IMG/VR virus record: IMGVR_UViG_3300025132_000022
Coordinates: 1 to 64,000 of that record
Length of the DNA stretch: 64,000 bases
Source of the DNA: a virus
Reading direction: 5' to 3' (one strand)
Positions 15,434-24,335 of the stretch are shown piece after piece (the first letter of the stretch is position 1; every line of letters starts with the position of its first letter). The position numbers and the translations under genes were made by a program. The notes beneath the pieces were generated by a model. That model did no database searches. It saw only the letters and a list, made by a program, of their open reading frames with translations, and was not told the origin of the DNA.

Positions 15434-15879
15434 GTGCCTGTAGATCCAAACCCGCCAGAACCACGAGAGGTAGAACTGCCATAGACATTGTCTTCTTCAA
15501 TTTCCAGCAGGGTGGGCTTTTCAATTCTCACAAAAACTCCCTGGGCGATTTTTTGACCAGGTTCGATATACTGAATTTCCTCACCTATGTTCTGGAGGTT
15601 TACGAAGATCTCTCCATCATACCCTTCGTCCACAACACAAGCACCCGTGATCAACTGTGTCTTGGTTGCGATGCCTGACTTGTTCATAATCTGAAGCATA
15701 CACCCTGGTGGCACCTCAACCTTAACGCCCGTCTCAAGCAATACGCTCTGTGATGGTTTGACCCTCGCAGCAACTCCCTCAGACGGTGCAAAAAAGAAGT
15801 CCATTCCTGCATCAGTTTTGTGTGCCCTTAGAGGTATGCTGGCACCTGGTCTCGTTCTATAAACTTTAACTTGTCTCAT
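15430..15879 (-). CDS. dut: dUTPase (trimeric, Dut family)
   Basis: 149 residues, normal for homotrimeric dUTPases, which hydrolyse dUTP to dUMP and PPi. The motifs appear in order: HKTDAGMDFF (motif 1), MNKSGIATK (motif 2, with Asn-Lys in place of the usual Pro-Arg before SG), GACVVDEGYDGEIFVNL (motif 3), PGQKIAQGVFV (motif 4) and the flexible GSSTSRGSGGFGSTG (motif 5) at the C-terminus. Together with ThyX it directs dUTP to dTMP and keeps uracil out of DNA. ATG 15879 overlaps the HAD gene. Confidence 0.95.
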   Translation of the reverse strand: MRQVKVYRTRPGASIPLRAHKTDAGMDFFFAPSEGVAARVKPSQSVLLETGVKVEVPPGCMLQIMNKSGIATKTQLITGACVVDEGYDGEIFVNLQNIGEEIQYIEPGQKIAQGVFVRIEKPTLLEIEEDNVYGSSTSRGSGGFGSTGT

Positions 15880-16259
15880 CTCATGATCTCCTCTGTGTCT
15901 CCGACGATAACTCTCTTCAGTCCTTCGTCTCGTTTTATACTAAATGCAATCGCTCGCAACTGCTTGGGTTTTGCTGGGTCCATATCGTTCACCAGGTACC
16001 TTGGGCCCCTCTCTATACCCATAACCAATTTATCCCAAGGTACGCCATTCAAGAGCAACTCCTTTACGGTGTGGTCTCTGTACTCCTCTGGTCTCGCAGT
16101 GGTGAGCACGATCATACATCCGTCCCTCTTCCATCTCTTGAGTTGCCCTAGAGCATGTGGCGTGAACTCTGCCTTAGAGGTCTTCAGGGTTTCAAACTTA
16201 CGATACTTGAATATGGTTCCATCTATATCACAAAAAACAGTTCTATTCTTTACAGTCAT
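15876..16259 (-). CDS. HAD-family phosphatase-like protein
   Basis: 127 residues. Motif I is FCDIDGTIFKY (nucleophile Asp and second Asp), motif II is MIVLTTARPEEYRD, and the acidic motif IV appears in LVNDMDP (ND-D). A Lys for motif III is probable in DPAKPKQ. It is a small HAD phosphatase without a cap domain. Related phage proteins act on nucleotides or polynucleotide ends; the substrate here is unknown. Its neighbours are dUTPase and a peptidoglycan-type protein, with overlap on both sides. Confidence 0.8.
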   Translation of the reverse strand: MTVKNRTVFCDIDGTIFKYRKFETLKTSKAEFTPHALGQLKRWKRDGCMIVLTTARPEEYRDHTVKELLLNGVPWDKLVMGIERGPRYLVNDMDPAKPKQLRAIAFSIKRDEGLKRVIVGDTEEIMR

Positions 16260-16906
16260 GCTTTACAGATACCCTCATTTAGGTCGCGCTCATCCAACAA
16301 AGTGTAAGTGAACTTGTTTCCGTACCTTTCGGAGGCGTCCTCGCATGTCTCCATGAACTCTGCGAAGTCCATACTGCTCTGGAACACCTGGCATCCTGCC
16401 GAGGAACCGCCAGTGTTGACTCTAGCGTCCGAACCACGATGTTTGTGAATGTTTATGCCATACCAACCTTCGTCCTCTGGTCCGTGATAGTCTGGTGTTG
16501 CATCCCTATTGTTGTCTCTCCACACACTCACCTTGCCGCCTCTCTGACAGAGTGCAACGTGCCCCTTTTCACTGCTGCCATGCCAGTCGATCTTGTAGGT
16601 GCTTCTGTACTGTCCAGGCACCAAGATTGCGGTTCCCTTATGTTGTACCGCTTTCAGGGGTCGCTTCAAGATAGAGACGCCTGGTTCGGTAGTCACGGGA
16701 TAAATGTCGGCAACCCACTCTCCATCTACCTTGTAGATGACATTGATTGAGTCGTCGAACTTTGACGCGTCACCAGAGTCGTTACGAACTCCAATGATGT
16801 TTAAGTTGAGATCTCCGTTCTCAAAAAATGCATAACCCTTATTGATTAATGCCTGTTTATATTGATCTGCCATCATCTTGGCAGCAAATCCTGTTAATTT
16901 AGCCAT
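16256..16906 (-). CDS. L,D-transpeptidase (YkuD)-like protein
   Basis: 216 residues. The C-terminal half has GWYGINIHKHRG and, about 17 residues on, GGSSAGCQVFQSSMDFAEFM. His followed by a SxGC motif is the YkuD/ErfK catalytic signature, in which the Cys is the nucleophile and the His the base. The N-terminal part (ALINKGYAFF, LNIIGVRNDSGD) looks like a separate beta domain. No signal peptide is visible, so if it acts on peptidoglycan it needs holin release or virion delivery. GGAGGAAACACA precedes ATG 16906. Family call is by motif only. Confidence 0.65.
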   Translation of the reverse strand: MAKLTGFAAKMMADQYKQALINKGYAFFENGDLNLNIIGVRNDSGDASKFDDSINVIYKVDGEWVADIYPVTTEPGVSILKRPLKAVQHKGTAILVPGQYRSTYKIDWHGSSEKGHVALCQRGGKVSVWRDNNRDATPDYHGPEDEGWYGINIHKHRGSDARVNTGGSSAGCQVFQSSMDFAEFMETCEDASERYGNKFTYTLLDERDLNEGICKA

Positions 16907-16917
16907 TGTGTTTCCTC

Positions 16918-19900
16918 CTATGCTAATATTCTAAAAGATTTTCTTACTGATCTCGTACTGAATCCCCATTGTGCATCCCATTGCAACCTTGCCATATAGG
17001 GTCTGTTAACGTAGATCTTGTCCTTGTCTGGATCGACTCCCCAACACTTGATAGTATTTTCCTCAGAGTTTGAATCGATAACCTTAACTACATAAAACAA
17101 TTTACCATTTTTTGTCTTCTTTTGCAAGACTTCTCTCGGAATAAACCAACAAACTTGCAACTCTGTATCAAATTCTGAGATTGCAGGTATCATCAGTTCG
17201 TCAATCCTGTGCTGTAACTGTTCTGTCACCACAGTGCTCATTGGAAATATCCCAACAAGGTCAACGAGGTACTGTAGTTTCTCCCCTTCTGTCAAGTCTC
17301 CTTCATTTTCGAACTTCTCAATATTTTCTAGAAGATTCTTCTCTTTTCGAGGTCTTTCAACCGCCACAGCAGACCAAAAATGCTTGAGTCCCGTAAACCT
17401 CTCGTCCATAAGACAGTTAAGTGCCTGACTCAAACAAAGGGCGGAGACTGCTTTCTTGTTCAACTTGGAGTACTTTATGTTTTCATTAAACAGGAAGTCT
17501 TCTATTTTCTTGAACGGCCTGTGATCCATTATCTGCTCGATAGCGGTTGTACCCAGTCCCTTGATGGAAGACAGTGGTTGAATCAGAGTCTTACCATCTT
17601 CACTAATCTCCCACCTGACCCCAGAAGTGTTAACATTCAGAGGTTCAATTCTGTATCCATAAGACTTAGCAACATTGATGGCCCGCTCCTTGCGCTTATC
17701 AGGTTCCTTGTCGAGGAACGCTGCTAACCAACACTCTGGATAATAGTGTAAAAGATAAGCACATTGAAAAGAAAGCACGCAATAGGAGACAGCGTGAGAT
17801 TTATTAAAACCGTAACCAGAAAAGTACTCGAACTTACCCCACAACTCCTTAGTTTCATGTTGCTTCATTCCTTTCTCTAGACAACCTCGTCTAAACTTAT
17901 CATAGATTTTGTCCATCTCTACTTGGGCAGATCCTGTGCCCTTCTTGGTTAGGAGTTTTCTTAACTTGTTACCCTCATCAAGCGACAGGTTCTTGCCAAG
18001 TTTGTGGGCAAGCATTGCAATCTGCTCTTGAAAGATGAGGAAACCATACGTCTCTTCAGTAATGTCCCTAACGTAATCATTAAGGTACTCTACATCTTCA
18101 GGATTCTCTTTAGCCCCGATGTACATCTTGTCAACGCCTGCAGATAGTGGACCAGGACGGTATATAGAAGTAATGGCAGCAAGGTCTGTAATATTATTCG
18201 GTCTAGCATTCTTACAAAATGACTGCGCTCCACCTTCCGTAAATTGGAAGATCCCTGCCCACTTTCCTTCATGGAATACATTTTCCCATACCTCCTTGTC
18301 ATCGAGATTAATCTTCTCTGGGTGTAGGTTCATCTCGTAAAACGTCTTTATGTCTTCAAACGTAGGATTCTCAAAACCCTCATACCTAACTAGTACGTGC
18401 CTGATTGCATCTTCCATCATGCGCAAAGACGCCAATCCCAAGATGTCGAACTTAATAAACCCCATCGGTTCAAGGTGCCTTACATTCTGACCTTCTGACC
18501 AAGGTGTTTGCCGAACGCCGCCTGAGTTGATAAGAGGCATCCACTCGTTTAAATTCTCACCGACAACGACTCCGCCAGCGTGTCTTGATGCTGACCTGGT
18601 TTGTCCATAAAGAGTGTTGACGTGAGTCTTGACGTCTGGATACTTCTCCAAGAAGTCCTGAAGTGTTTCCGAGTACTCCATCAACTCTTCAAATGTTGGA
18701 TTATATACACCCGCTGTGATGCCATGTGCCTTCTTCGCCAGAGGAGTCGCCTCGTAAACCATCTTGTTAGTGACAGCATTCACCTCTGCAAAGGGTATTT
18801 TATAAAACTTTGAAATGTCTTTAACGAGTGATCTTAACTGTAGTGTGTTCCAGTTTGTAATCGGAACAACAACATCATCGCCCCACTCTTCAATAAGATG
18901 CTCTTTGAGAACCATTGGGTCAGAAACATCGTAATCGATATCAGGATAACCAGATCCGCCTTTTGTCAAAAAACGCTCAAATTGCAGTCCGTAACGGATC
19001 GGATCTACCTGTGTGATACCCAAGGCATAAGCAACCAGAGAACCCGCAGCAGAACCTCTTCCTGCGCCTGTTAACTGCATTCTCGTCGCTTCTTCGGCGA
19101 TCTTCTTCATGGTAAGAAAGTACTTACTAAACCCTCTATCCTCAATTACGTTTGCCTCGTATCTTAATCTTTCAATATAGTGTGGTTTATCAGCAAAACC
19201 CTTCTCTCTCGCGCCCTCGACGCACAATATCGCTAATGCTTGACCTGCAGTCTCTCCCTCTGGAACGACAAAGTCTGGAAGTCGAACTGTATTGTCTGGC
19301 ATGAAAGTTTCAATTCGCTCATGAGCAATGCTGTATGTTCTGGATATAGAGTTCATTATTAGGTTGTCGTCATACTCTACGCCGCACTCTTTTGAATACT
19401 TCTTATAACTCTCCCACATCTGATCTCCGTTCTTGGGGTAAAGTTCGTATCCAATCTCGTCTGTATCGACAGGCAGGTCTTCACTCATCCACTCCACCTT
19501 TCGTCCAAGGAAACCTAACCTCTTATAAAGTTCCCTATCCTTCCATGCGTCGGGAGAGTAGTAATGAGAATCTGCAGTTGAAATCAATTCAATACCAAAC
19601 TCATAATGCATCTGTATGATGAACTGATTCAAAGCGTGTTGCTCTGGTACATTATTCCATTGCAACTCCCCATACCATCTATCGCCAAAGATAGACTGCA
19701 TCTTTTGTGTAGTCTTCCTAAACGCATCGAGTACCGCGTCTTCACCAAATTCTATGTTTGCTCGATAATCAGTCGCATAGACACCACCTAAACAAGCCGA
19801 AGCGGCAATGACTCCCTCGCCATGCTTCTTTAACATGGCGTAGTCAATTCTTGGATAGCGATAGAAGTTATCGCCCGCATAAGACTTGGAGATCATCTTG

Positions 19901-20340
19901 AATATATTTTGAAGTCCTTTTTGGTTTTGCGCCAACAGTATAAGGTGACTCCTTCTGTTCAAAATAGACTTTACTTTTCTCTTGGACGCCTCATCTTCTA
20001 TCGTTGCGCCTGACTGAGTTGATTCAAGTTGCTTCTTATTTTTCGCCTCTTCCTTTATTCTATTGTAGTCCTCTTTCCAGTTTGCAACACTTGGCACGAA
20101 ATATGCTTCACAACCGAATATTGGTTTGAACTCCTTGCCCTCGCTCATCATCTTCTTAGCGTGAATAACCTGATATGCTAAACCGTTTGCGTTGCCGTGG
20201 TCGGTTAGTGCCAAGGCATCCATGCCATTCCCGTAGGCAAAGTCCATATGCTGTTGCGGATATCCTAGCGCATCAAATATCGATCCTGCAACCGAATGTG
20301 CATGCAATCCAACAAATGGGATTTTAGGTTCTTCTCTCAT
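16918..20340 (-). CDS. dnaE: DNA polymerase III alpha subunit, DnaE type
   Basis: 1140 residues, full length for bacterial DnaE. The PHP domain comes first: FVGLHAHSVAGSIFDALGYP, LTDHGNANG, FGCEAYFVPS, STADSHYYS, with its metal ligands apparently kept, so intrinsic Zn-dependent proofreading is possible. The palm has the catalytic pair GYPDIDYDVSD; the fingers include GYGFNKSHAVSYC; GLGTTAIEQIMDHRPFKK is helix-hairpin-helix; an OB-type end follows. No separate epsilon-like exonuclease is in the window. A promoter lies inside the gene upstream (20490-20517). It should be the main replicase, beside the short PolA-type enzyme. Confidence 0.96.
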   Translation of the reverse strand: MREEPKIPFVGLHAHSVAGSIFDALGYPQQHMDFAYGNGMDALALTDHGNANGLAYQVIHAKKMMSEGKEFKPIFGCEAYFVPSVANWKEDYNRIKEEAKNKKQLESTQSGATIEDEASKRKVKSILNRRSHLILLAQNQKGLQNIFKMISKSYAGDNFYRYPRIDYAMLKKHGEGVIAASACLGGVYATDYRANIEFGEDAVLDAFRKTTQKMQSIFGDRWYGELQWNNVPEQHALNQFIIQMHYEFGIELISTADSHYYSPDAWKDRELYKRLGFLGRKVEWMSEDLPVDTDEIGYELYPKNGDQMWESYKKYSKECGVEYDDNLIMNSISRTYSIAHERIETFMPDNTVRLPDFVVPEGETAGQALAILCVEGAREKGFADKPHYIERLRYEANVIEDRGFSKYFLTMKKIAEEATRMQLTGAGRGSAAGSLVAYALGITQVDPIRYGLQFERFLTKGGSGYPDIDYDVSDPMVLKEHLIEEWGDDVVVPITNWNTLQLRSLVKDISKFYKIPFAEVNAVTNKMVYEATPLAKKAHGITAGVYNPTFEELMEYSETLQDFLEKYPDVKTHVNTLYGQTRSASRHAGGVVVGENLNEWMPLINSGGVRQTPWSEGQNVRHLEPMGFIKFDILGLASLRMMEDAIRHVLVRYEGFENPTFEDIKTFYEMNLHPEKINLDDKEVWENVFHEGKWAGIFQFTEGGAQSFCKNARPNNITDLAAITSIYRPGPLSAGVDKMYIGAKENPEDVEYLNDYVRDITEETYGFLIFQEQIAMLAHKLGKNLSLDEGNKLRKLLTKKGTGSAQVEMDKIYDKFRRGCLEKGMKQHETKELWGKFEYFSGYGFNKSHAVSYCVLSFQCAYLLHYYPECWLAAFLDKEPDKRKERAINVAKSYGYRIEPLNVNTSGVRWEISEDGKTLIQPLSSIKGLGTTAIEQIMDHRPFKKIEDFLFNENIKYSKLNKKAVSALCLSQALNCLMDERFTGLKHFWSAVAVERPRKEKNLLENIEKFENEGDLTEGEKLQYLVDLVGIFPMSTVVTEQLQHRIDELMIPAISEFDTELQVCWFIPREVLQKKTKNGKLFYVVKVIDSNSEENTIKCWGVDPDKDKIYVNRPYMARLQWDAQWGFSTRSVRKSFRILA

Positions 20341-20350
20341 ACTGTTCCTT

Positions 20351-21154
20351 TCATTTCTTCATCGCCGCCGAGAAACAATATCTCCAGTCGCTGCTGATCT
20401 TCAAAGGATCTTGCATCATCTCTTGATATCCATTCCACGAGGAAATGTCTTTGTAACTTTCTAATTCCATTGAATCACTATTTTCACTCATTATACCATC
20501 ACCAAAAACCTTGTCAAGAGTATAATTGCTCTTTACATCAATTCTCTTAAATAAATATGAGCAGTGCTTGAATTGCCTAACACTAAAGCTAAATCCCATA
20601 TGATGTCCAGTCAGTGCACTGTCCCCATTGTAGGTGTAAAAGAACGACTCGTTCTGTTTAACTAAGGATCTCGCCTCCGTTATTCTTGGATTGTACACAC
20701 CGTAAGGTGAAGATACATAATACCTGTAAGGAGTGATCCACTTAGATATTTTATCACTCACGGTAAAACTAGCACTAACCCCTTCCATAACAGAGACACC
20801 GATGCCCCTCTTATTCATGTTCTTGTAAGAAAGAGGCACATAAAATATAGGCGTGTGTGTTCTATTATCTGTTGGGAAGTTAGTAAACTTGGCGCGCTCG
20901 TGTTGAGCGAGGTTTAGGACAAAATCCCCACAAATTCTTTTCAGCAGTGGCGCTGTTGATTCATCACAAACAACCCAAATCGTCTTACAACCCATGTAAG
21001 AGCACTCGACAATACTTCTCTGGATTGCATAAAAACTGTTGTCGATAGGTAGGACGCTTGGATGTATGACCAAATCTATATCAGAATCAACTTTAGATAC
21101 TGGAACAATCCCTGCTATGTGTTTTGATAATGTCGCTTCGTTTCTTTCTGTCAT
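20351..21154 (-). CDS. Nucleotidyltransferase-like phage protein
   Basis: 267 residues from ATG 21154 (MTERNEATLS); the frame is open further up to 21280 but that part overlaps another gene. KHIAGIVPVSKVDSDIDLVI, then SFYAIQRSIVECSYMGCKTI, WVVCDES and PIFYVPLSYKNMNKRGIG match a conserved marine-phage family annotated as nucleotidyltransferase (GT-A-like fold). A later part, KISKWITPYRYYVSSPYGVY, is also typical. Substrate is unknown. The 3' end carries a perfect promoter for dnaE. Confidence 0.7.
   Translation of the reverse strand: MTERNEATLSKHIAGIVPVSKVDSDIDLVIHPSVLPIDNSFYAIQRSIVECSYMGCKTIWVVCDESTAPLLKRICGDFVLNLAQHERAKFTNFPTDNRTHTPIFYVPLSYKNMNKRGIGVSVMEGVSASFTVSDKISKWITPYRYYVSSPYGVYNPRITEARSLVKQNESFFYTYNGDSALTGHHMGFSFSVRQFKHCSYLFKRIDVKSNYTLDKVFGDGIMSENSDSMELESYKDISSWNGYQEMMQDPLKISSDWRYCFSAAMKK
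20490..20517 (-). promoter_or_regulatory. Consensus sigma-70 promoter upstream of dnaE
   Basis: TTGACA, 16 bp, TATAAT on the coding strand, inside the 3' end of the preceding gene and about 150 bases before the dnaE ATG. Confidence 0.75.
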
Positions 21155-21854
21155 AAAACCTAACTTTCTTGGTGCTCTTGTATATGATCTCTTCGATCGG
21201 CAAGACCTTTCTATCCAGTACCTCAAGTTTGGGTTTTCTTCTGGAACTGCGATCTTTCGATACCAAAGGTTTGTACACACCTTCGTTATTTTGAAACAAC
21301 TTTTCGACCATGAACCTAACCATCGTATCAGAGTAATCGAAGTTTGTCAACTGTTCTTTGCTCAGGTAGCACAGAGAGAATACGTCTTTTTTGCCAATGG
21401 ACTCGATTCTTGAAATAAACCCCTCCTTTGGGAAAATTGGAACTAAATTAGACGCATCACAAAATTTCAACCTCATAAAATCAACAATTTTGTATTGATC
21501 TTCGTGCTCAGTGTGAGTAATATCTAGATCAGTCTTCACTGCACTGTGCGGAAACATGTGACATCTCTTGAACTCAATCTGCGATTCTCGAATGTGGATT
21601 TTGTCATTCTCCACCCTAACATACTCCAGGTTGTTGGGGTTAATAACTAACCCTCGCATGGCACACAAAAACTTTAACATAGACCATGCTTCGGCATGCC
21701 TGTCTGTTACGAGATGTTCAATAGTTATCTGTTTTTCAAACTTTAGGTCAATAGTTGGTTGAGTATGCCTCGGTATCACTATCGGTATTTCATCCCTGTA
21801 GGATTTCAACAGCGCAGAAACACACCCACCAACTATTACTTGATCAAGGATCAA
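21093..21854 (-). CDS. Conserved-type phage protein with Rossmann-like start
   Basis: 253 residues from TTG 21854, overlapping the upstream TGA (TTGA). The opening ILDQVIVGGCVSALLKSY resembles the first strand and Gly-rich turn of FAD/NAD-binding proteins, though the GxGxxG motif is incomplete. Later parts (AEAWSMLKFLCAMRGLVIN, VDFMRLKFCDASNLVPIFPK) match an unknown family in marine phages in which this gene precedes the nucleotidyltransferase-like gene, as here. Likely works with that neighbour; the reaction is unknown. Confidence 0.6.
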   Translation of the reverse strand: MILDQVIVGGCVSALLKSYRDEIPIVIPRHTQPTIDLKFEKQITIEHLVTDRHAEAWSMLKFLCAMRGLVINPNNLEYVRVENDKIHIRESQIEFKRCHMFPHSAVKTDLDITHTEHEDQYKIVDFMRLKFCDASNLVPIFPKEGFISRIESIGKKDVFSLCYLSKEQLTNFDYSDTMVRFMVEKLFQNNEGVYKPLVSKDRSSRRKPKLEVLDRKVLPIEEIIYKSTKKVRFYDRKKRSDIIKTHSRDCSSI

Positions 21855-23908
21855 TTACAAATTCTCAAAACAAAATCATACCTATTGTTACTAGCGGGCA
21901 TGAATCCTGAATTGTCAGTACTTCTTGCATCTTCTTCAGGTTGGACCAAGCATATCTCATCCAATATGGACATTAGATCATCATACATCTGCTGTTGATT
22001 GGAGGACAATTCGAAGACGCGACCATTACCGTGAGAAGCAAAGTTGTCCCAAACGCGAGAGCGACGTTCGGCGAATGCGTAAAACTTCAGATTGGGAGTT
22101 GCGTCCAGGGCGTCCCAAACTGTGTCCGACTGAATTCTAGGAACGAGAAAAGACTGAGAGTACTCGTCGCTGAAGAGTACAATTATCCTGTCAGCATTAG
22201 ACCTCCAGTTAACCTTGAAGAACTTGAGTTCAGGATGAGACCCGACTCGATTGGCCCATCGAGACTGAGTGAAATCGTATCCAACATTGCCTGAGATGTT
22301 GGCGATAGACAACAATATCGCATCTCTAAGCATCTCTTGTCCTGTCTGATTATCAAACTGTCCCACGTTCGCGAACGACACAAGGAAATCTTCGAAGTCC
22401 GCTATGTCGGACTGCAGTATGAGTATCTCCATGTTCCCTGTAGGGGTCGTGCGATGTTTTGGTCCCACGATCAATCCCCATTTGAGTTTATCCTCGGCCG
22501 AGAAATCCTGTGCGAACCTATTCATCGCCATCCTTACCGCATTTATGTAATTTTCCATAGAACCAGACCAGTCTACGATAAAAAGAATATCCGTCTCTGG
22601 AATTTCTTCACCGTAATCGACTATGCCGTCGCAATCATTATCTGCGCCGTCGCAGATCTCAGCGTTGGGTAAGGTTTCGCCGCCACAAAGGTCAGAGATC
22701 TGCCTACCTGATTGGTCTCGCCCAAACCACTGTCCAGCGTTGCAAACCTGCGATCCCTCTTCACACACTCCAACGTTCAGCGTACCTTCTGGTCCTGTGT
22801 AACACGGGCGGGTTAATTGCTCGTCCACCAGACTGTCGCAGTCTTCATCAAAATTGTTACACAGTTCTGGATTCGTAGGTATTCCGACAAACTGATTACA
22901 GGTAGACTGCTCCTGTTGCTCAAGTTCTGGAACCCAGTGACACAAAGCATAACATTCTGTCATTTGAGTTACCTGACACTCCTCATTCACACACTCGCAT
23001 GTCTTGAATCCCATGCCACAGGTTAAGGGTGGTTCCATACAAGGCACCAAAGCTCCGACAGACTCTGGTGGACACTGGCAATTCAGTCCCTCATCTACAA
23101 GACTGTCACAGTCGTTGTCTTGTCCGTCACACTGTTCGTCTACTGGTCGATCTGCAGTGCACCCTACCCAGTTACCATTACCACAAATCTCCAATCCTGA
23201 ATTGCAGATAGTGGAACACTCTCTTATCAACTGTTCATCGATAAAGGTGTCACAGTCATTATCTAAACCATCGCATATGTCTTCGGGTACCTGGCCGCAT
23301 CCGCCGCAGGCATTCAACTGGTTTTCGTCAATGTTCCCATCGCAATCGTTGTCGATGCTGTCGCAGACTTCCTCTTCCTCGAAGCACGTAACACACTCGC
23401 CATAATAAAGTCTGCCTTTATCGCACCTGACCTGCTGGGTGCCAGAAGTGCCTTCTATTTCACAATCGTAATACATTGTAAAGTCTTCATTTATACCAGG
23501 TGGACAGTCAAAAGCGTGCTGGCACTCAGTCTGTTCGATTATTTCCGCAGGGGGACAGTTCGGGTCTCTGTTCCTATCACAAGGGGTTAAGTTTTCATCA
23601 CAAATATCCAACACGGCATACCTTGCTTGGATCTCTACACCTTGAGGCGGACAGTACCAGGTCTGTTGTTGGCAGCAAGTTGGATTGCAATCGCAAAACC
23701 TAACATGTGTGTTTGAAATGTTCGCGCATGGATCCACCCACGCATCAACTGTGATATCTGGTATTATGACAACTTGAACGTCTTGAGTCCTGGCGTCTGA
23801 TACGAGACTTCTGGACTGTTCCATGTCCGCAGTCCCAACCGTTGTCTCATCGTTGCAACTAACAATCGTTAGAAAGCAAACTGTATATACGCTTAACTTT
23901 TTTAACAT
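21851..23908 (-). CDS. VWA lipoprotein with MopE-type Cys/Asp repeats
   Basis: 685 residues. A signal peptide ends in TIVSC, a lipobox with lipidated Cys at residue 18, so the protein is exported and membrane-anchored. Residues about 40-430 are Cys-rich and hold five MopE-like metal-binding motifs, such as CDSIDNDCDGNIDE, CDGLDNDCDTFIDE, CDGQDNDCDSLVDE, CNNFDEDCDSLVDE and CDGADNDCDGIVDY. A von Willebrand factor A domain follows, with MIDAS motif DILFIVDWSGSMENYI. The end is hydrophilic. Such proteins are common in myxobacteria and relatives, rare in phages. It may bind calcium or copper and adhere at the cell surface. It sits beside the exported transglycosylase. Confidence 0.9.
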   Translation of the reverse strand: MLKKLSVYTVCFLTIVSCNDETTVGTADMEQSRSLVSDARTQDVQVVIIPDITVDAWVDPCANISNTHVRFCDCNPTCCQQQTWYCPPQGVEIQARYAVLDICDENLTPCDRNRDPNCPPAEIIEQTECQHAFDCPPGINEDFTMYYDCEIEGTSGTQQVRCDKGRLYYGECVTCFEEEEVCDSIDNDCDGNIDENQLNACGGCGQVPEDICDGLDNDCDTFIDEQLIRECSTICNSGLEICGNGNWVGCTADRPVDEQCDGQDNDCDSLVDEGLNCQCPPESVGALVPCMEPPLTCGMGFKTCECVNEECQVTQMTECYALCHWVPELEQQEQSTCNQFVGIPTNPELCNNFDEDCDSLVDEQLTRPCYTGPEGTLNVGVCEEGSQVCNAGQWFGRDQSGRQISDLCGGETLPNAEICDGADNDCDGIVDYGEEIPETDILFIVDWSGSMENYINAVRMAMNRFAQDFSAEDKLKWGLIVGPKHRTTPTGNMEILILQSDIADFEDFLVSFANVGQFDNQTGQEMLRDAILLSIANISGNVGYDFTQSRWANRVGSHPELKFFKVNWRSNADRIIVLFSDEYSQSFLVPRIQSDTVWDALDATPNLKFYAFAERRSRVWDNFASHGNGRVFELSSNQQQMYDDLMSILDEICLVQPEEDARSTDNSGFMPASNNRYDFVLRICN

Positions 23909-24335
23909 AACCTAACCTTTTATAAAATCCCTTTTTTGTAATACATTTTGTGCCTGCATTGTAATAGCACAATCCCTTATCAACATTACCAACAGCGTAC
24001 ACTCTGATATGATAAGAGAGTATCTCCGCCCCAACCCTTATTGATGTCTTTGGGTCTTTTAGTTGTTTGCAAGTATACTTTGTAAACATACTTTCTGGTC
24101 CTCCAGTCCATCTAGGTACTACCTGTGTTAACCCACAAGCACCAGCGGAACTGACCGCATTTTTATAAAATCCACTTTCAACATATATAACTGCTGCAAG
24201 CAGTGCGGGATCTAGAGAGTTGCGTTTTGCCTCTGACCTTATTATATCCTCATACTTGCACATGCTACTGTGCTGATAGTCAGTTAGTTCCAAGTTCTGG
24301 TGAGACAATATGCACAGTGAAAGCAAAAATACCAT
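23859..24335 (-). CDS. Exported lytic transglycosylase, SLT/LT family
   Basis: 158 residues from ATG 24335, which overlaps the ThyX stop (TAATG); a longer frame exists but lies in ThyX. A hydrophobic start (MVFLLSLCILSHQN) looks like a signal peptide. The goose-type/SLT fold is clear: LDPALLAAVIYVESGFYKNA with the catalytic Glu of the ES motif, AGACGLTQVVP, then KTSIRVGAEILSYHIR and GLCYYNAG. It cleaves glycan strands of peptidoglycan in the periplasm, for lysis or to insert a large envelope protein. The 3' end overlaps the VWA lipoprotein gene by 50 bases. Confidence 0.9.
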   Translation of the reverse strand: MVFLLSLCILSHQNLELTDYQHSSMCKYEDIIRSEAKRNSLDPALLAAVIYVESGFYKNAVSSAGACGLTQVVPRWTGGPESMFTKYTCKQLKDPKTSIRVGAEILSYHIRVYAVGNVDKGLCYYNAGTKCITKKGFYKRLGYVKKVKRIYSLLSNDC

